Assembly: GCF_000931935.2 (NCBI RefSeq)
Contig: NZ_AZAC01000008.1
Span: 184,212-248,211 of the forward strand
Length of the DNA: 64,000 bases
DNA from: Dethiosulfatarculus sandiegensis
GTDB lineage: Bacteria; Desulfobacterota; Desulfarculia; Desulfarculales; Desulfarculaceae
Direction: 5' to 3'
Position 1 is the stretch's first letter. Every line of letters begins with the position of its first letter. The notes under the pieces were generated by a model. It worked only from the letters and a program-made list of their open reading frames with translations, was not told the origin of the DNA and did not search any database. The translations under genes and the position numbers were made by a program. Below are positions 54,026-64,000 of this stretch, piece by piece.

Positions 54026-54819
54026 TGCTTGCTGATAGAAAAGCTGCTTTTTCCGGTTGTTTCTTTGTCTTGGCGGCTTTGCTTTTCCTGGTGGGGTGTG
54101 CAGGAAAAACCCCAGCACCCTTGACTGAAATGCCGGATGCGCAAAATGCTTTGGCCCACATAAAGGCCCGCCAGGCTTCCGTGGTTTCGTTTTCCATGCA
54201 GGGCGAAGTGGAGGTGCTTACTCCCACCGAAGAACTCTATGGCGATCACCATATAGAGGCCATGGGGCCTGACCGTATAAGGGCGGAGATCATGGGGCCT
54301 TTTGGCCGCCCGGTGATGAGGCTTTCGGTTGATTACGACAGGCTCATGGTCTTGGATTACAGGGCCAATCGGGCCTTCAGGGGAAAAGCGACCAGGGAAA
54401 ATATGGCCCGGTTTTTGGGCCTTTATCTCTCTCCCAGGGAAATTTATACCTTTTTAGCGGGTTCAATGCCTGTTTCAGCCTGTGCAAACCAGACACTTAC
54501 CCACACAACCGAACCTGACAGGGCCAGGCTTTATTGTTTCACTCCTTCCGGCAAAAAAATGGCATCCTTTCTTCTGGGACTTCCGGATTTGCGGGTTTTG
54601 GGTGGAGAAATAGGCGAAAAAGGGGCTAAAATTAAATGTCGGTTTGAAGAATTCGCCACGATCCAGGGGAAGCTGGTTCCCAAGCGTCTTATGGTTTCCG
54701 ATTCTTTCGGCCGAGAGGTTATTCTGATCAATCAAGAGGTTTTGTTGAATCCCAAATTAGGGGAGGATGTCTTTTCCTTTGATATTCCCCCCGAGGTGGA
54801 GGTGACCAGACTGCCGTGA
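54025..54819 (+). CDS. Outer-membrane lipoprotein, LolB/DUF4292-like
   Basis: 264 residues. Signal peptide with lipobox LVGC (about 24). The body starts with ALAHIKARQASVVSFSMQGEVEVL and continues with a beta-rich fold (RIRAEIMGPFGRPVMRLSVDYDRLMVLDYRANRAFRG, then KRLMVSDSFGREVILI), as in LolB/DUF4292 proteins, which bind lipoprotein acyl chains in a half-barrel. It is translated right after the TPR lipoprotein and overlaps the Mut7-C gene, so the three form one operon. A role in lipoprotein placement is an inference. Confidence 0.8.
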   Translation: MLADRKAAFSGCFFVLAALLFLVGCAGKTPAPLTEMPDAQNALAHIKARQASVVSFSMQGEVEVLTPTEELYGDHHIEAMGPDRIRAEIMGPFGRPVMRLSVDYDRLMVLDYRANRAFRGKATRENMARFLGLYLSPREIYTFLAGSMPVSACANQTLTHTTEPDRARLYCFTPSGKKMASFLLGLPDLRVLGGEIGEKGAKIKCRFEEFATIQGKLVPKRLMVSDSFGREVILINQEVLLNPKLGEDVFSFDIPPEVEVTRLP

Positions 54820-55256
54820 GGCAGATATTGGTAGATAGCATGATGGGACGTCTGGCCAGATGGCTAAGGCTGTTGGGGTATGACGCGCCTCTGCTTGAAA
54901 AACCCCCCTTGCAAATCAAAAAAGACCAGGTTTTTCTCACCAGGAGAAAGGCCTGGCAAAATAAGGTCGGCGTGGTTTTCGTGCTCCATGACCGGCTGGA
55001 AGATCAATTGGCCCAGGTGACTAAAACTCTTGGCCTGAACTACCAACCCCAAAAATTATTTACCCGCTGCCTTGAATGCAATCTTACGGTTCAGTCGGTT
55101 TCACCCAGTGAAGTGCAGGGCCTGGTGCCGGAATATATTCTGCACACTGCTGAGAGCTTTAGTCAATGCCCTGGCTGCGGCCGGGTTTTTTGGCCGGGCA
55201 CCCACGTGGACCGGGCTGAAGGTTTATTGAAAGTGATCTGGAAAAATAAGACATAA
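54816..55256 (+). CDS. Mut7-C RNase-domain protein
   Basis: 146 residues from a GTG that overlaps the previous stop. VDSMMGRLARWLRLLGYDAPLL (about 6-27) is the PIN-like Mut7-C start, with an acidic residue that usually binds metal, then VFLTRRKAWQN. A zinc ribbon follows (RCLECNLTVQSV, about 87-98; CPGCGRVFWPGTHVDR, about 124-139). Mut7-C proteins are putative RNases or RNA-binding factors. The usual TRD-type acidic pair reads TRRK here, which may weaken catalysis. Confidence 0.88.
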   Translation: MRQILVDSMMGRLARWLRLLGYDAPLLEKPPLQIKKDQVFLTRRKAWQNKVGVVFVLHDRLEDQLAQVTKTLGLNYQPQKLFTRCLECNLTVQSVSPSEVQGLVPEYILHTAESFSQCPGCGRVFWPGTHVDRAEGLLKVIWKNKT

Positions 55257-55424
55257 CTAAAACAACTTTGTTTTATCTAATAATTTAATAGTATTATCAA
55301 CCCCTAAAAATAATACCTTTGTTTGGTCTCCACTCTGGAAGTGGCGGAAAGGTTATTATAAAATTTGACAAAGGTTTTTTATTGCCACTTTTTAAAAATA
55401 TTTCAAACCAGCTGAAAGGCTTCC

Positions 55425-56087
55425 ATGAAAAAAAACCTGCGCGACATGCTTAACGAAAGCCACCAGAAGTACCAGGAAATTGCCAACAATTTCAGTGATG
55501 TCATTTGGGTGCTGGAGGTGGATACACTTACTTACTATTATGTGAGCCCGTCGGTTAGCGAATTAAGGGGATTTGACTCCAAGGAAGTTCTCGGTAAGAG
55601 CCTGGAAGAAGTTCTTACTCCTGATTCATATGCATATGGCTTGAAGGTATTCAAGCAAAAGTTTAAAGAATATGAAGAAGGGGGAGACCCCAAGGTGAGA
55701 ATGGAAGTTGAAGTTGTCCACAAAAGCGGCTCTCCGGTGTGGGTTGAATTTAATGCCCGATTCTTCAGGTATGGTGATGAGCCGCTTATGGTTCTTGGTA
55801 TCTCCAGGGATATCAGTGACCGTAAGCTCCTGGAAAAGGAGCAGGAAAAACTGATAGCCGAACTGGAAGAGGCTCTGCAGGAGAAAAAGAGACTGCTAAG
55901 GGAAAACAGGATTCTAAGGGGACTGTTGCCCATCTGCGCCGAGTGCAAAAGAATCAGGGATAAAGACGGTGTCTGGCATGACCTTGAAACCTATATTTCC
56001 GAGCATTCAGAGGCAACCTTCACCCATACCATCTGCCCCAGATGCACAGCCAAACTTTATCCCGGTTTGGAGATGCCCAGTAAATAA
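55425..56087 (+). CDS. PAS-domain protein with C-terminal cysteine-cluster module
   Basis: 220 residues. A PAS domain (about 10-130: FSDVIWVLEVDTLTYYYVSPSVSELRGFDSKEVLGKSLEEVL, and VMVLGISRDISDRK) is followed by a coiled coil (EKEQEKLIAELEEALQEKKRLL). The C-terminal module is GLLPICAECKRIRDKDGVWHDLETYISEHSEATFTHTICPRCTAKLYPG. It has CAEC and CPRC pairs that could bind zinc or another metal. This tail is common on PAS signalling proteins, where it follows the coil instead of a kinase. There is no kinase, GGDEF or DNA-binding domain, so the output is unknown. AAAGG precedes the ATG. Confidence 0.88.
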   Translation: MKKNLRDMLNESHQKYQEIANNFSDVIWVLEVDTLTYYYVSPSVSELRGFDSKEVLGKSLEEVLTPDSYAYGLKVFKQKFKEYEEGGDPKVRMEVEVVHKSGSPVWVEFNARFFRYGDEPLMVLGISRDISDRKLLEKEQEKLIAELEEALQEKKRLLRENRILRGLLPICAECKRIRDKDGVWHDLETYISEHSEATFTHTICPRCTAKLYPGLEMPSK

Positions 56088-56601
56088 AGGCAGTTTTTAC
56101 TAGGTATTTTCATTGTTTGACATGGATAAATATGGCGCTTACCCAGGTGTAAAATCAGAGAAATTCCTATAAATAATTTATCTCCCTTTCTTAAGTAATC
56201 ATATCTGTCTTTAAGCCTTAAATTCAGACTTCATCCTTGGACAGCTCCTGGCCCAAGTGGAAAATTCATTTCTTAAATACAGAAATGAACAGATGTTGGG
56301 GGCTTAGTTCGTGGGCTTATCAAAAAGGTGGAAAATTGGATGCGGGTTATAGACCGCTTGTTCCCTGGCCAGCGGCAGAGATCTTCTTTTGGGGTCTGGG
56401 CAATCACATGGGTGTTTCATACTTTCCTTAGGTTAGGCCGAGGTCTTGCCTGGCGGATGGCTTTTCTCGGATGATATCCTCAGTAACAACCCCACTATTT
56501 TAATGGCTCATATTTTAATATTATTTTATGGATAATCATTATTAATTAATTTAGACTATTGATAATCAGCTTTTTGTTCATTTCTGGGAGAAGTTTTTGT
56601 T
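56088..56601 (+). other. Region upstream of perR
   Basis: 514 bases without a supported gene; a 64-codon frame at 56237-56431 has a TTG start and no family features. A PerR-like operator at 56530-56544 lies near the end. Confidence 0.45.
56530..56569. promoter_or_regulatory. PerR/Fur-type operator upstream of perR
   Basis: GGATAAT-C-ATTATTA (56530-56544) matches 11 of 14 informative positions of the Bacillus PerR consensus. A second GATAATCA copy starts at 56561, 30 bases (about three helix turns) later. Both lie 33-72 bases before the perR start, so negative autoregulation is likely. Confidence 0.6.
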
Positions 56602-57039
56602 TTGCCTGATTCTTACCGGCGGCTGGGGCAGATGATTAAGTCTCTGCGGGGATCTGGGCGGCGGATTACACCTCAGCGCCTGGCTGTGCTGAAGATATTA
56701 GCCGCGAGCAAGGATCATCCCGGCGTGGAGATGATTTACCGGCAGGTTAAAAAGGATTTCCCCACAACCAGTCTGGCCACGGTCTACAAAACCGTTACTT
56801 TGCTCAGAGAACTCCAAGAAGTGCTGGAATTGGGATTCGCGGATCAGGGCTCCCGATATGACGGCAACAGGCCCTCACCTCATCCCCACGTTATCTGCAC
56901 CAAATGTGGCTCAATTGTTGATTCTCAATTTTCTCAAATGAAAGAACTGGCAAGGGAGATGACGCAGGAGACAGGTTTTGAGATTACCCACCACCGCCTG
57001 GATTTTTTTGGCCTCTGCCCCAAGTGCCGTTCAAGTTGA
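56602..57039 (+). CDS. perR: Fur-family peroxide regulator (PerR-like)
   Basis: 145 residues from a TTG start with GGGAG upstream (ATG 56632 is an alternative). The winged helix is SGRRITPQRLAVLKILAAS and TSLATVYKTVTLLRELQEV. Regulatory metal ligands are HPHVICTKCG (His and Cys pair), HHRLDFFGLCPKC (second Cys pair), giving the two CxxC structural zinc sites of PerR/Fur. In PerR, metal-catalysed His oxidation by peroxide releases DNA. katG lies 266 bases downstream on the same strand, so PerR is preferred over Fur or Zur. Confidence 0.88.
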   Translation: MPDSYRRLGQMIKSLRGSGRRITPQRLAVLKILAASKDHPGVEMIYRQVKKDFPTTSLATVYKTVTLLRELQEVLELGFADQGSRYDGNRPSPHPHVICTKCGSIVDSQFSQMKELAREMTQETGFEITHHRLDFFGLCPKCRSS

Positions 57040-57242
57040 ATAGAAATTTTAGGTGTACTTGGTCTGTTAAAAATTTTTAAGGAAAATGTGAAGCAAAGCT
57101 TGGAGGTAGCCTGGAATTAGAGCAAGATAAAAGATGGTCGCAGTTCCGGTTTTTAAGCTCAAAAGTGGTGGATCTCCCTTTTTCCTATCCCGGAGTTCTC
57201 CCCAACCACCAGTTTTAATCGATAAGTCCCCTGAATAATTAA

Positions 57243-59501
<2,259 letters not shown>

Positions 59502-59565
59502 TCAAGGGCCGAGGAAAGTGAGTTTATGGCTATCCGGGAACATATTTAAATTACAAGTAATATGG

Positions 59566-59607
59566 AAAGCGGCGTCTCAAATGAAAATGAAATGCCGCTT
59601 TCCTTTT
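59566..59607 (+). terminator. Terminator after katG
   Basis: AAAGCGGCGT (59566-59575) and ATGCCGCTTT (59592-59601) pair over 10 bp with a G-T pair, followed by TTTCCTTTT. Confidence 0.7.
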
Positions 59608-60207
59608 GGAGACTGGGACAAACCTGCTCCAAGACTTTGGGTATTGGATCGACTTCTATGGTTCTCATATGGGCCACAACTCACCGGATAACCGCACCCC
59701 GGTTGGGACTTTCTTTCTGAGTGGTAATAAGGCGGTCTAAACATGACTGGCCGTTTTATTCTTAATCAGCCCCTGAAGAATCCTCCAATAATGGGGAACT
59801 TTCTTTACTTCAGTCGTCGTAATCTGGTTGAAAATAACTTACCAAGGGATGCTATTTACCAAAAAAAGTCTGTTACAGTAATATAATAGATAAAGGAGGA
59901 GATTAAATTTTCCTGTCTTAGGAGCTAAAACGCCCGAGACAACGGGGCTGTAAAAGGGGTCAGGTCTTCGCAAGGCGCAACAGGTTTCGTGATTTTTGGA
60001 CAGGCATAAAGCAAAATAGTAGTTTCAAATTAAGACTATGACTAATCAGACGCCGCGTCTGGTTGTTTTTGTTGCAAGAGCCCTTGCCCTGAGCCCTGTC
60101 AATCAAAGCATTTCCTAACCTTAATAAGTCTTATGTCAAGTGCTGTTACCCAGGGGGGCACTTTTATGGTTTGGATGTAATATTTGTTTTCAATCTATAG
60201 GAAAAAT
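59608..60207 (+). other. Non-coding region between katG and the binding-protein gene
   Basis: About 600 bases without a supported gene. A string AAAAGGGGTCAGGTCTTCGCA at about 59953-59973 resembles sequence often found beside REP-associated (Y1) transposase genes, but no transposase is here. Some A/T-rich stretches near 59870-59900 could hold a promoter. Nothing else is recognised. Confidence 0.4.
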
Positions 60208-60951
60208 ATGAAAAGAGCGTTTGCCTTAACCGTGGCGGTGTTTCTGTTTCTCGGATGCTTGCCGGCCCTGGCAAAGGACATCAAGCTGGCCACCGGCGAG
60301 TGGAACCCCTATACCTCGGCTAAAATGGAAAATTACGGTTATTTCACCAAAGTAGTTTCAGAAGTTTTTGCAGAAATGGGGCATAGCCCAAAGTATATCT
60401 TTTATCCATGGATGAGGTGCTACAACTCCGTTCTGATCGGAAAGGTATGGGCCGCTTTTCCCTATTCCAAAACCCCACAGAGGGAGGGCGAAGTTTTTTT
60501 TTCAGATCAGATTTCATTTAGTGTTACCAAATGGTTTTATTATGAACGGACAGGTGAAACCAAAAACATCAGATACGATACCTTAACTGATTTGAAGCCC
60601 TATCGGTTAGGTGGGGTGACGGGTTATTTTTACGAGGAAAACCTGAGAAAAGCCGGTCTTAAGGTGGATTACTCCCCCAAAGAGATCAATGCAGTGGAGA
60701 AACTTATGTTGGGCCGGGTAGATTTTGTTCCACTAAATGAGCTGGTTGCCCGGCATCTTATAAAAACCCATTTTCCGGCCAAGGCGCATAATTTCAAAAC
60801 CCTTGATAAGCCCTATTCAAAGAAAGCGCTCCGTTTGATTGTGTCCAAGAAATTTCCTGAAGCAAAGATATTATTACGTGAATTCAATAGCGCCTTAAAA
60901 CGCTGCCGCGCCCGTGGCGGTTGTAAAGATTCCTTTGTAGCAAATAGATGA
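60208..60951 (+). CDS. Periplasmic solute-binding protein (SBP_bac_3 type)
   Basis: 247 residues from ATG 60208 (AGGA upstream); a TTG at 60184 would add eight residues before the signal peptide. Sec signal ending at ALAKD. The amino-acid-binding fold starts IKLATGEWNPYTSAKMENYGYFTKVVSEVFAEMG and continues FPYSKTPQREGEVFFSDQISFSVTKWFYYERTG and LGRVDFVPLNELVARHL. A C-terminal pair of cysteines (CRARGGC) is present. Its stop overlaps the hybrid kinase start (ATGA). With no permease or ATPase beside it, it probably presents a ligand to the kinase rather than to a transporter. Confidence 0.88.
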   Translation: MKRAFALTVAVFLFLGCLPALAKDIKLATGEWNPYTSAKMENYGYFTKVVSEVFAEMGHSPKYIFYPWMRCYNSVLIGKVWAAFPYSKTPQREGEVFFSDQISFSVTKWFYYERTGETKNIRYDTLTDLKPYRLGGVTGYFYEENLRKAGLKVDYSPKEINAVEKLMLGRVDFVPLNELVARHLIKTHFPAKAHNFKTLDKPYSKKALRLIVSKKFPEAKILLREFNSALKRCRARGGCKDSFVANR

Positions 60952-63698
60952 TCCTTTCAGATATGTTCTCACAAAAAAACAACTACATCCCAAAACGTCG
61001 TTCCATTGCCAAGGGCCTTACTGTCAGTTTGGTCCTGTCCATTATGGCGGTCTCAACACTCGTGGTTCTGTTTAATTATTGGGGTGCATCCAACAGGGAA
61101 AAAGAATTGCTTCAAAAGAAGGCCGATGAATACCTGTCGGTTTTAGTGGGGAGTCTGGAGAATCCCCTTTGGGAGATTGACCGGGAACACATTCAAAATG
61201 TGGGTGAATTTTATATTCAAAACGATTTGATTGATTTTTTGGAGATTAAAGACGCCCGCGGCGAATTATTTTTTAAGGCCAGAAAACCTGGTGAGCAGGA
61301 GTTGATGCTTAGGCGCAGCGCCATCTTCTACAATTTGGAGTTGATAGGACAAGTAGAGATCGGCATTACCACCAGACAGCTTAATATGCGCCTCAATGAC
61401 CTTTTGTGGTCCAGTTTTTTAAGTATTATTGCTGTATTGGCAGTGATTACAAGTCTCACCGGGCTTCTTTTGCGCATGTACCTGAGAAGGCCTTTGGATC
61501 AGCTCAGCCAGGTGGTCAGCGAATTCGCAGCCGGCAATTACAATGAAAATTCGGCCCGGCTCAGGGTTCAGGAACTGGAACAGTTTGTCAAGGTCTTAAG
61601 CGAGATGGGCAACAAGATAAACAGTCAGTTAAAGGACCTTAGGCAGGCTGAGTTAAAATATCGGGGCATTTTTGAAAATTCTGTGGAAGGTATTTTTCAG
61701 ACATCGCCGGATGGGAATATTATAAGCGCCAATCCGGCCATGGCCAAGATTTTGGGCTATGACAGCCCCGAAGACTTGATGACAACCGTAAAGGACGTTT
61801 CCACCGCTTTATATGTGGATTCGGATAGACGGAAATTACTGATGACTAAACTTGAAACCGATGATATGGCCACCGGTTTTGAGACACGGTTTTATCATAA
61901 AAACGGAAGCCAGGTTTATTGTCTGGTGAACGTACAGGCTATCAGGGATAAAAATGGCCGAATGCTGCGGCTCGAAGGTTTTATGACAGATAACACCAAG
62001 CGAATAGAGGCTGAAAAGGAGGTTCAAATATATCGCAATCATCTTGAAGAGCTGGTTGCCAAACGGACCGAGGCCTTGGCCAAGGCAAACAAGCAGTTGC
62101 TAAAGGAAAACGCCGAGCGCGAAAAGGCCGAAGCGGCGCTGAAGGAAAGTGAAGAACGCTTTCGCTCCATATTGGAAGATAGTGTTGATCCCATAGTGGT
62201 TTATGACGATAAAGGCAGGGCAAACTATACCAATCCGGCTTTTCAGGATTTATTCGGCTGGAGTCATGCTGAATTGTCTGATGAGGATACTCCATTTGTG
62301 CCGGATGCTTGCAGGAAGGAGAACCGGAAATCTTATATAGCGGTTCTCAAGGATGCCAAAGTTGGAGTTTTTGAAAGCCAGAGACGAACTAAAAACGGTG
62401 AGCTGGTCGATGTATTGGTAAGTGCTTCCGTTTTGAGAGACAAAGACAACATTATTACAGGTGCTGCGGTCAGCTTGCGGGATATTACCGAAAGCAAGAA
62501 ATTGGAATCCCAACTGCGCCAGGCTCAAAAAATGGAGGCGCTTGGCACCTTTGCAGGGGGCATAGCCCATGATTTTAATAACATAATCGCCGCGATAATG
62601 GGCTATGCCGAAGTCGGGCTCTCTCATTTGAAAAACGACCGGGTCAATCCCAAAATGCTTGAAGGAATATTAGCCGCAGCCAAGCACGCCACAGGGCTTG
62701 TCCAACAGATACTTGCCTTTAGCCGTAAAACGGAAAGTGAACTCTGCCCCACAAATCTGGCGGAGGTGGTTTCCGAGACCGTGCCCATAATAGAGCGGAC
62801 CATTCCTAAGATGATCTCCATAGGACTACATTTTGAGAATGAGATTAAGCCTGTTAATGCGGATCCCAACCAGATTGGCCAAATTGTGCTCAATTTGGCC
62901 TCTAATGCCAAAGACGCCATGCCGGAGGGCGGCGAGCTGACCATTAAGGTGGAGAATGTCACCTATGACCAGGGAGGAGAGGATCTTTATTCTGAAGACC
63001 TCAGAGGGGACTATGTTCTCTTGTCTGTTTCGGATACAGGCGTGGGGATAGATGAAAAAACCCTTGAACACATTTTTGATCCCTTTTTCACCCGCAAGGA
63101 TGTGGGCAAGGGCACAGGTCTGGGCCTTGCTTCGGTTTACGGCATTGTCATGAATCATCAGGGCCATATAACCTGTGAAAGTGAAGAGGGTGAGGGCTCC
63201 GTATTTAAAATATATTTTCCCGCCCTGGCAGGCGATGTTGAGCCGGTTAAGCCTGTAAAAAGCGAAGATTGCCAGGCCAGGGGAGGCAAGGAATACATAT
63301 TATTTGTAGATGATGAACAGGCCTTAAGGGAAATCGGTAAAGAGGTGTTAAGCATCGGCGGGTACCAGGTTGTCACTGCCTGCAACGGTGAAGAAGCTTT
63401 GGAAATTTATTGTGAAAACCAGGCCGAATTGGATCTGGTTATCCTGGATGTGAGCATGCCCGGCATGGGCGGCGATAAATGCCTCAAGGAACTTATCAAG
63501 TTCGACCCCAAAGTCAAGGTGCTGATCGCCACCGGCTATTCTCTCGGCAGCGAACTATCCGAAACCCTTGCCGCAGGTGCGTCCGGTTATATAGCCAAGC
63601 CTTTCAATATGAACAATTTACTGTACAAGGTCAGGGAAGTGCTCGATGAAACCCAGGGGGGAGTGGGGTCGGCGTCGCCAGTTCCTAAGCCTCATTGA
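60948..63698 (+). CDS. Hybrid sensor histidine kinase with two PAS domains and receiver
   Basis: 916 residues. Two membrane helices (about 25-45 and 155-175) enclose a periplasmic sensor region of about 110 residues. Then a HAMP-like linker ([18 protein letters not shown]), a PAS domain (about 235-345: [25 protein letters not shown]), a coiled coil, a second PAS (about 400-510: [25 protein letters not shown]), HisKA with IAHDFNN (His541), HATPase with [16 protein letters not shown] and GTGLGLA, and a C-terminal receiver with [13 protein letters not shown] (Asp834) and the KP pair. It is coupled to the binding protein upstream, which may be its ligand sensor. No response regulator gene follows within the window. 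Confidence 0.92.
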   Translation: MILSDMFSQKNNYIPKRRSIAKGLTVSLVLSIMAVSTLVVLFNYWGASNREKELLQKKADEYLSVLVGSLENPLWEIDREHIQNVGEFYIQNDLIDFLEIKDARGELFFKARKPGEQELMLRRSAIFYNLELIGQVEIGITTRQLNMRLNDLLWSSFLSIIAVLAVITSLTGLLLRMYLRRPLDQLSQVVSEFAAGNYNENSARLRVQELEQFVKVLSEMGNKINSQLKDLRQAELKYRGIFENSVEGIFQTSPDGNIISANPAMAKILGYDSPEDLMTTVKDVSTALYVDSDRRKLLMTKLETDDMATGFETRFYHKNGSQVYCLVNVQAIRDKNGRMLRLEGFMTDNTKRIEAEKEVQIYRNHLEELVAKRTEALAKANKQLLKENAEREKAEAALKESEERFRSILEDSVDPIVVYDDKGRANYTNPAFQDLFGWSHAELSDEDTPFVPDACRKENRKSYIAVLKDAKVGVFESQRRTKNGELVDVLVSASVLRDKDNIITGAAVSLRDITESKKLESQLRQAQKMEALGTFAGGIAHDFNNIIAAIMGYAEVGLSHLKNDRVNPKMLEGILAAAKHATGLVQQILAFSRKTESELCPTNLAEVVSETVPIIERTIPKMISIGLHFENEIKPVNADPNQIGQIVLNLASNAKDAMPEGGELTIKVENVTYDQGGEDLYSEDLRGDYVLLSVSDTGVGIDEKTLEHIFDPFFTRKDVGKGTGLGLASVYGIVMNHQGHITCESEEGEGSVFKIYFPALAGDVEPVKPVKSEDCQARGGKEYILFVDDEQALREIGKEVLSIGGYQVVTACNGEEALEIYCENQAELDLVILDVSMPGMGGDKCLKELIKFDPKVKVLIATGYSLGSELSETLAAGASGYIAKPFNMNNLLYKVREVLDETQGGVGSASPVPKPH

Positions 63699-64000
63699 GG
63701 TTAAGATTGGCGTTCCGGCTGCCCGGTGATTTATACAGCCTTCTACTCTGACCTGTAGGCCAAACTCAAAGCTTTCACAAACAGCTTCTCAGAAAATTAT
63801 TATAGCCGCACGAGAGGGAACCACTGTATCTGCGCAATACGGCAGCTGCTGGAAAACAACATAAACGAAAAAGTTCAGTCCAGGTCCATCAGGGAAACAC
63901 AAAAAAGAAAAAGTAATAATTTCTCAAAGTTTGAGTTCTATGGGCACCGGTTTTCTGACTGCGCGGCAAATTTCATCCATTGGTAGTGTCAATAATCTTT
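63699..64000. other. Non-coding tail of the window
   Basis: 302 bases after the hybrid kinase stop. I see no gene, clear terminator or recognised element. Confidence 0.4.

Noticed and set aside
56237..56431. 64-codon frame upstream of perR
   Set aside because: TTG start without a ribosome site, tryptophan-rich with no family resemblance.

Overview
The window looks like chromosomal DNA of an anaerobic Desulfobacterota (delta-proteobacterial, sulfate-reducer-like) organism. The evidence is an Rnf complex, an 11-haem cytochrome fused to a b-type membrane module, an HdrD-like CCG protein, two TRAP transporters, an ADP-forming acyl-CoA synthetase, LarA, and defences such as PerR and KatG. I see no rRNA, tRNA, CRISPR array or intact mobile element. 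Species cannot be named from this sequence.

Layout. 1-4046: end of an rnf operon (rnfE partial, rnfA, an unusual rnfB fused to a GltD/NfnB-like flavoprotein, apbE). 4125-8156: a small orphan protein, a methyltransferase/radical-SAM pair, a DUF89 protein and ubiX. 8414-11120: mdh, purC and a NifU-like scaffold. 11773-13028: a small histidine kinase overlapping an ANTAR-type antiterminator. 13305-21628: a long structured leader, a TonB-dependent receptor and a peptide/nickel-type ABC importer with a methyltransferase embedded in the operon. 22274-33045: a catabolic region with a TRAP transporter, GntR regulator, SDR dehydrogenase, a complete 2-oxo-acid/acetoin dehydrogenase complex (E1a, E1b, E2, E3) and a BKACE beta-keto acid cleavage enzyme. 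33144-39139: a lipoate-centred redox cluster (lipB, multihaem cytochrome c/b fusion, GcvH-like carrier, HdrD-like CCG protein, lplA). 39222-46008 (minus strand): ADP-forming acyl-CoA synthetase, then a second TRAP system led by larA. 46398-50582: a secreted zinc-ribbon protein, a decayed pseudogene, recO and mgtE. 51182-55256: RpoH-like sigma factor, a TPR lipoprotein, a LolB/DUF4292-like lipoprotein and a Mut7-C protein. 55425-63698: a PAS protein, perR, katG, and a periplasmic solute-binding protein translationally coupled to a hybrid histidine kinase.

How the parts may work together. The TRAP systems, SDR, BKACE, dehydrogenase complex and acyl-CoA synthetase suggest uptake and oxidation of small hydroxy or keto acids to acyl-CoA, with ATP formed by the ADP-forming synthetase. 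Rnf would link ferredoxin to a pyridine nucleotide, perhaps NADPH because of the RnfB fusion. The most interesting region is 34325-39139. A transmembrane cytochrome lies beside a lipoyl carrier without glycine-cleavage partners, a protein with two intact CCG cysteine motifs and a lipoate ligase. I infer a redox path between the quinone/periplasmic cytochrome pool and a protein-bound lipoyl disulfide. The other strong lead is the leader at 13334-13678, which can fold into mutually exclusive hairpins ahead of an intrinsic terminator.
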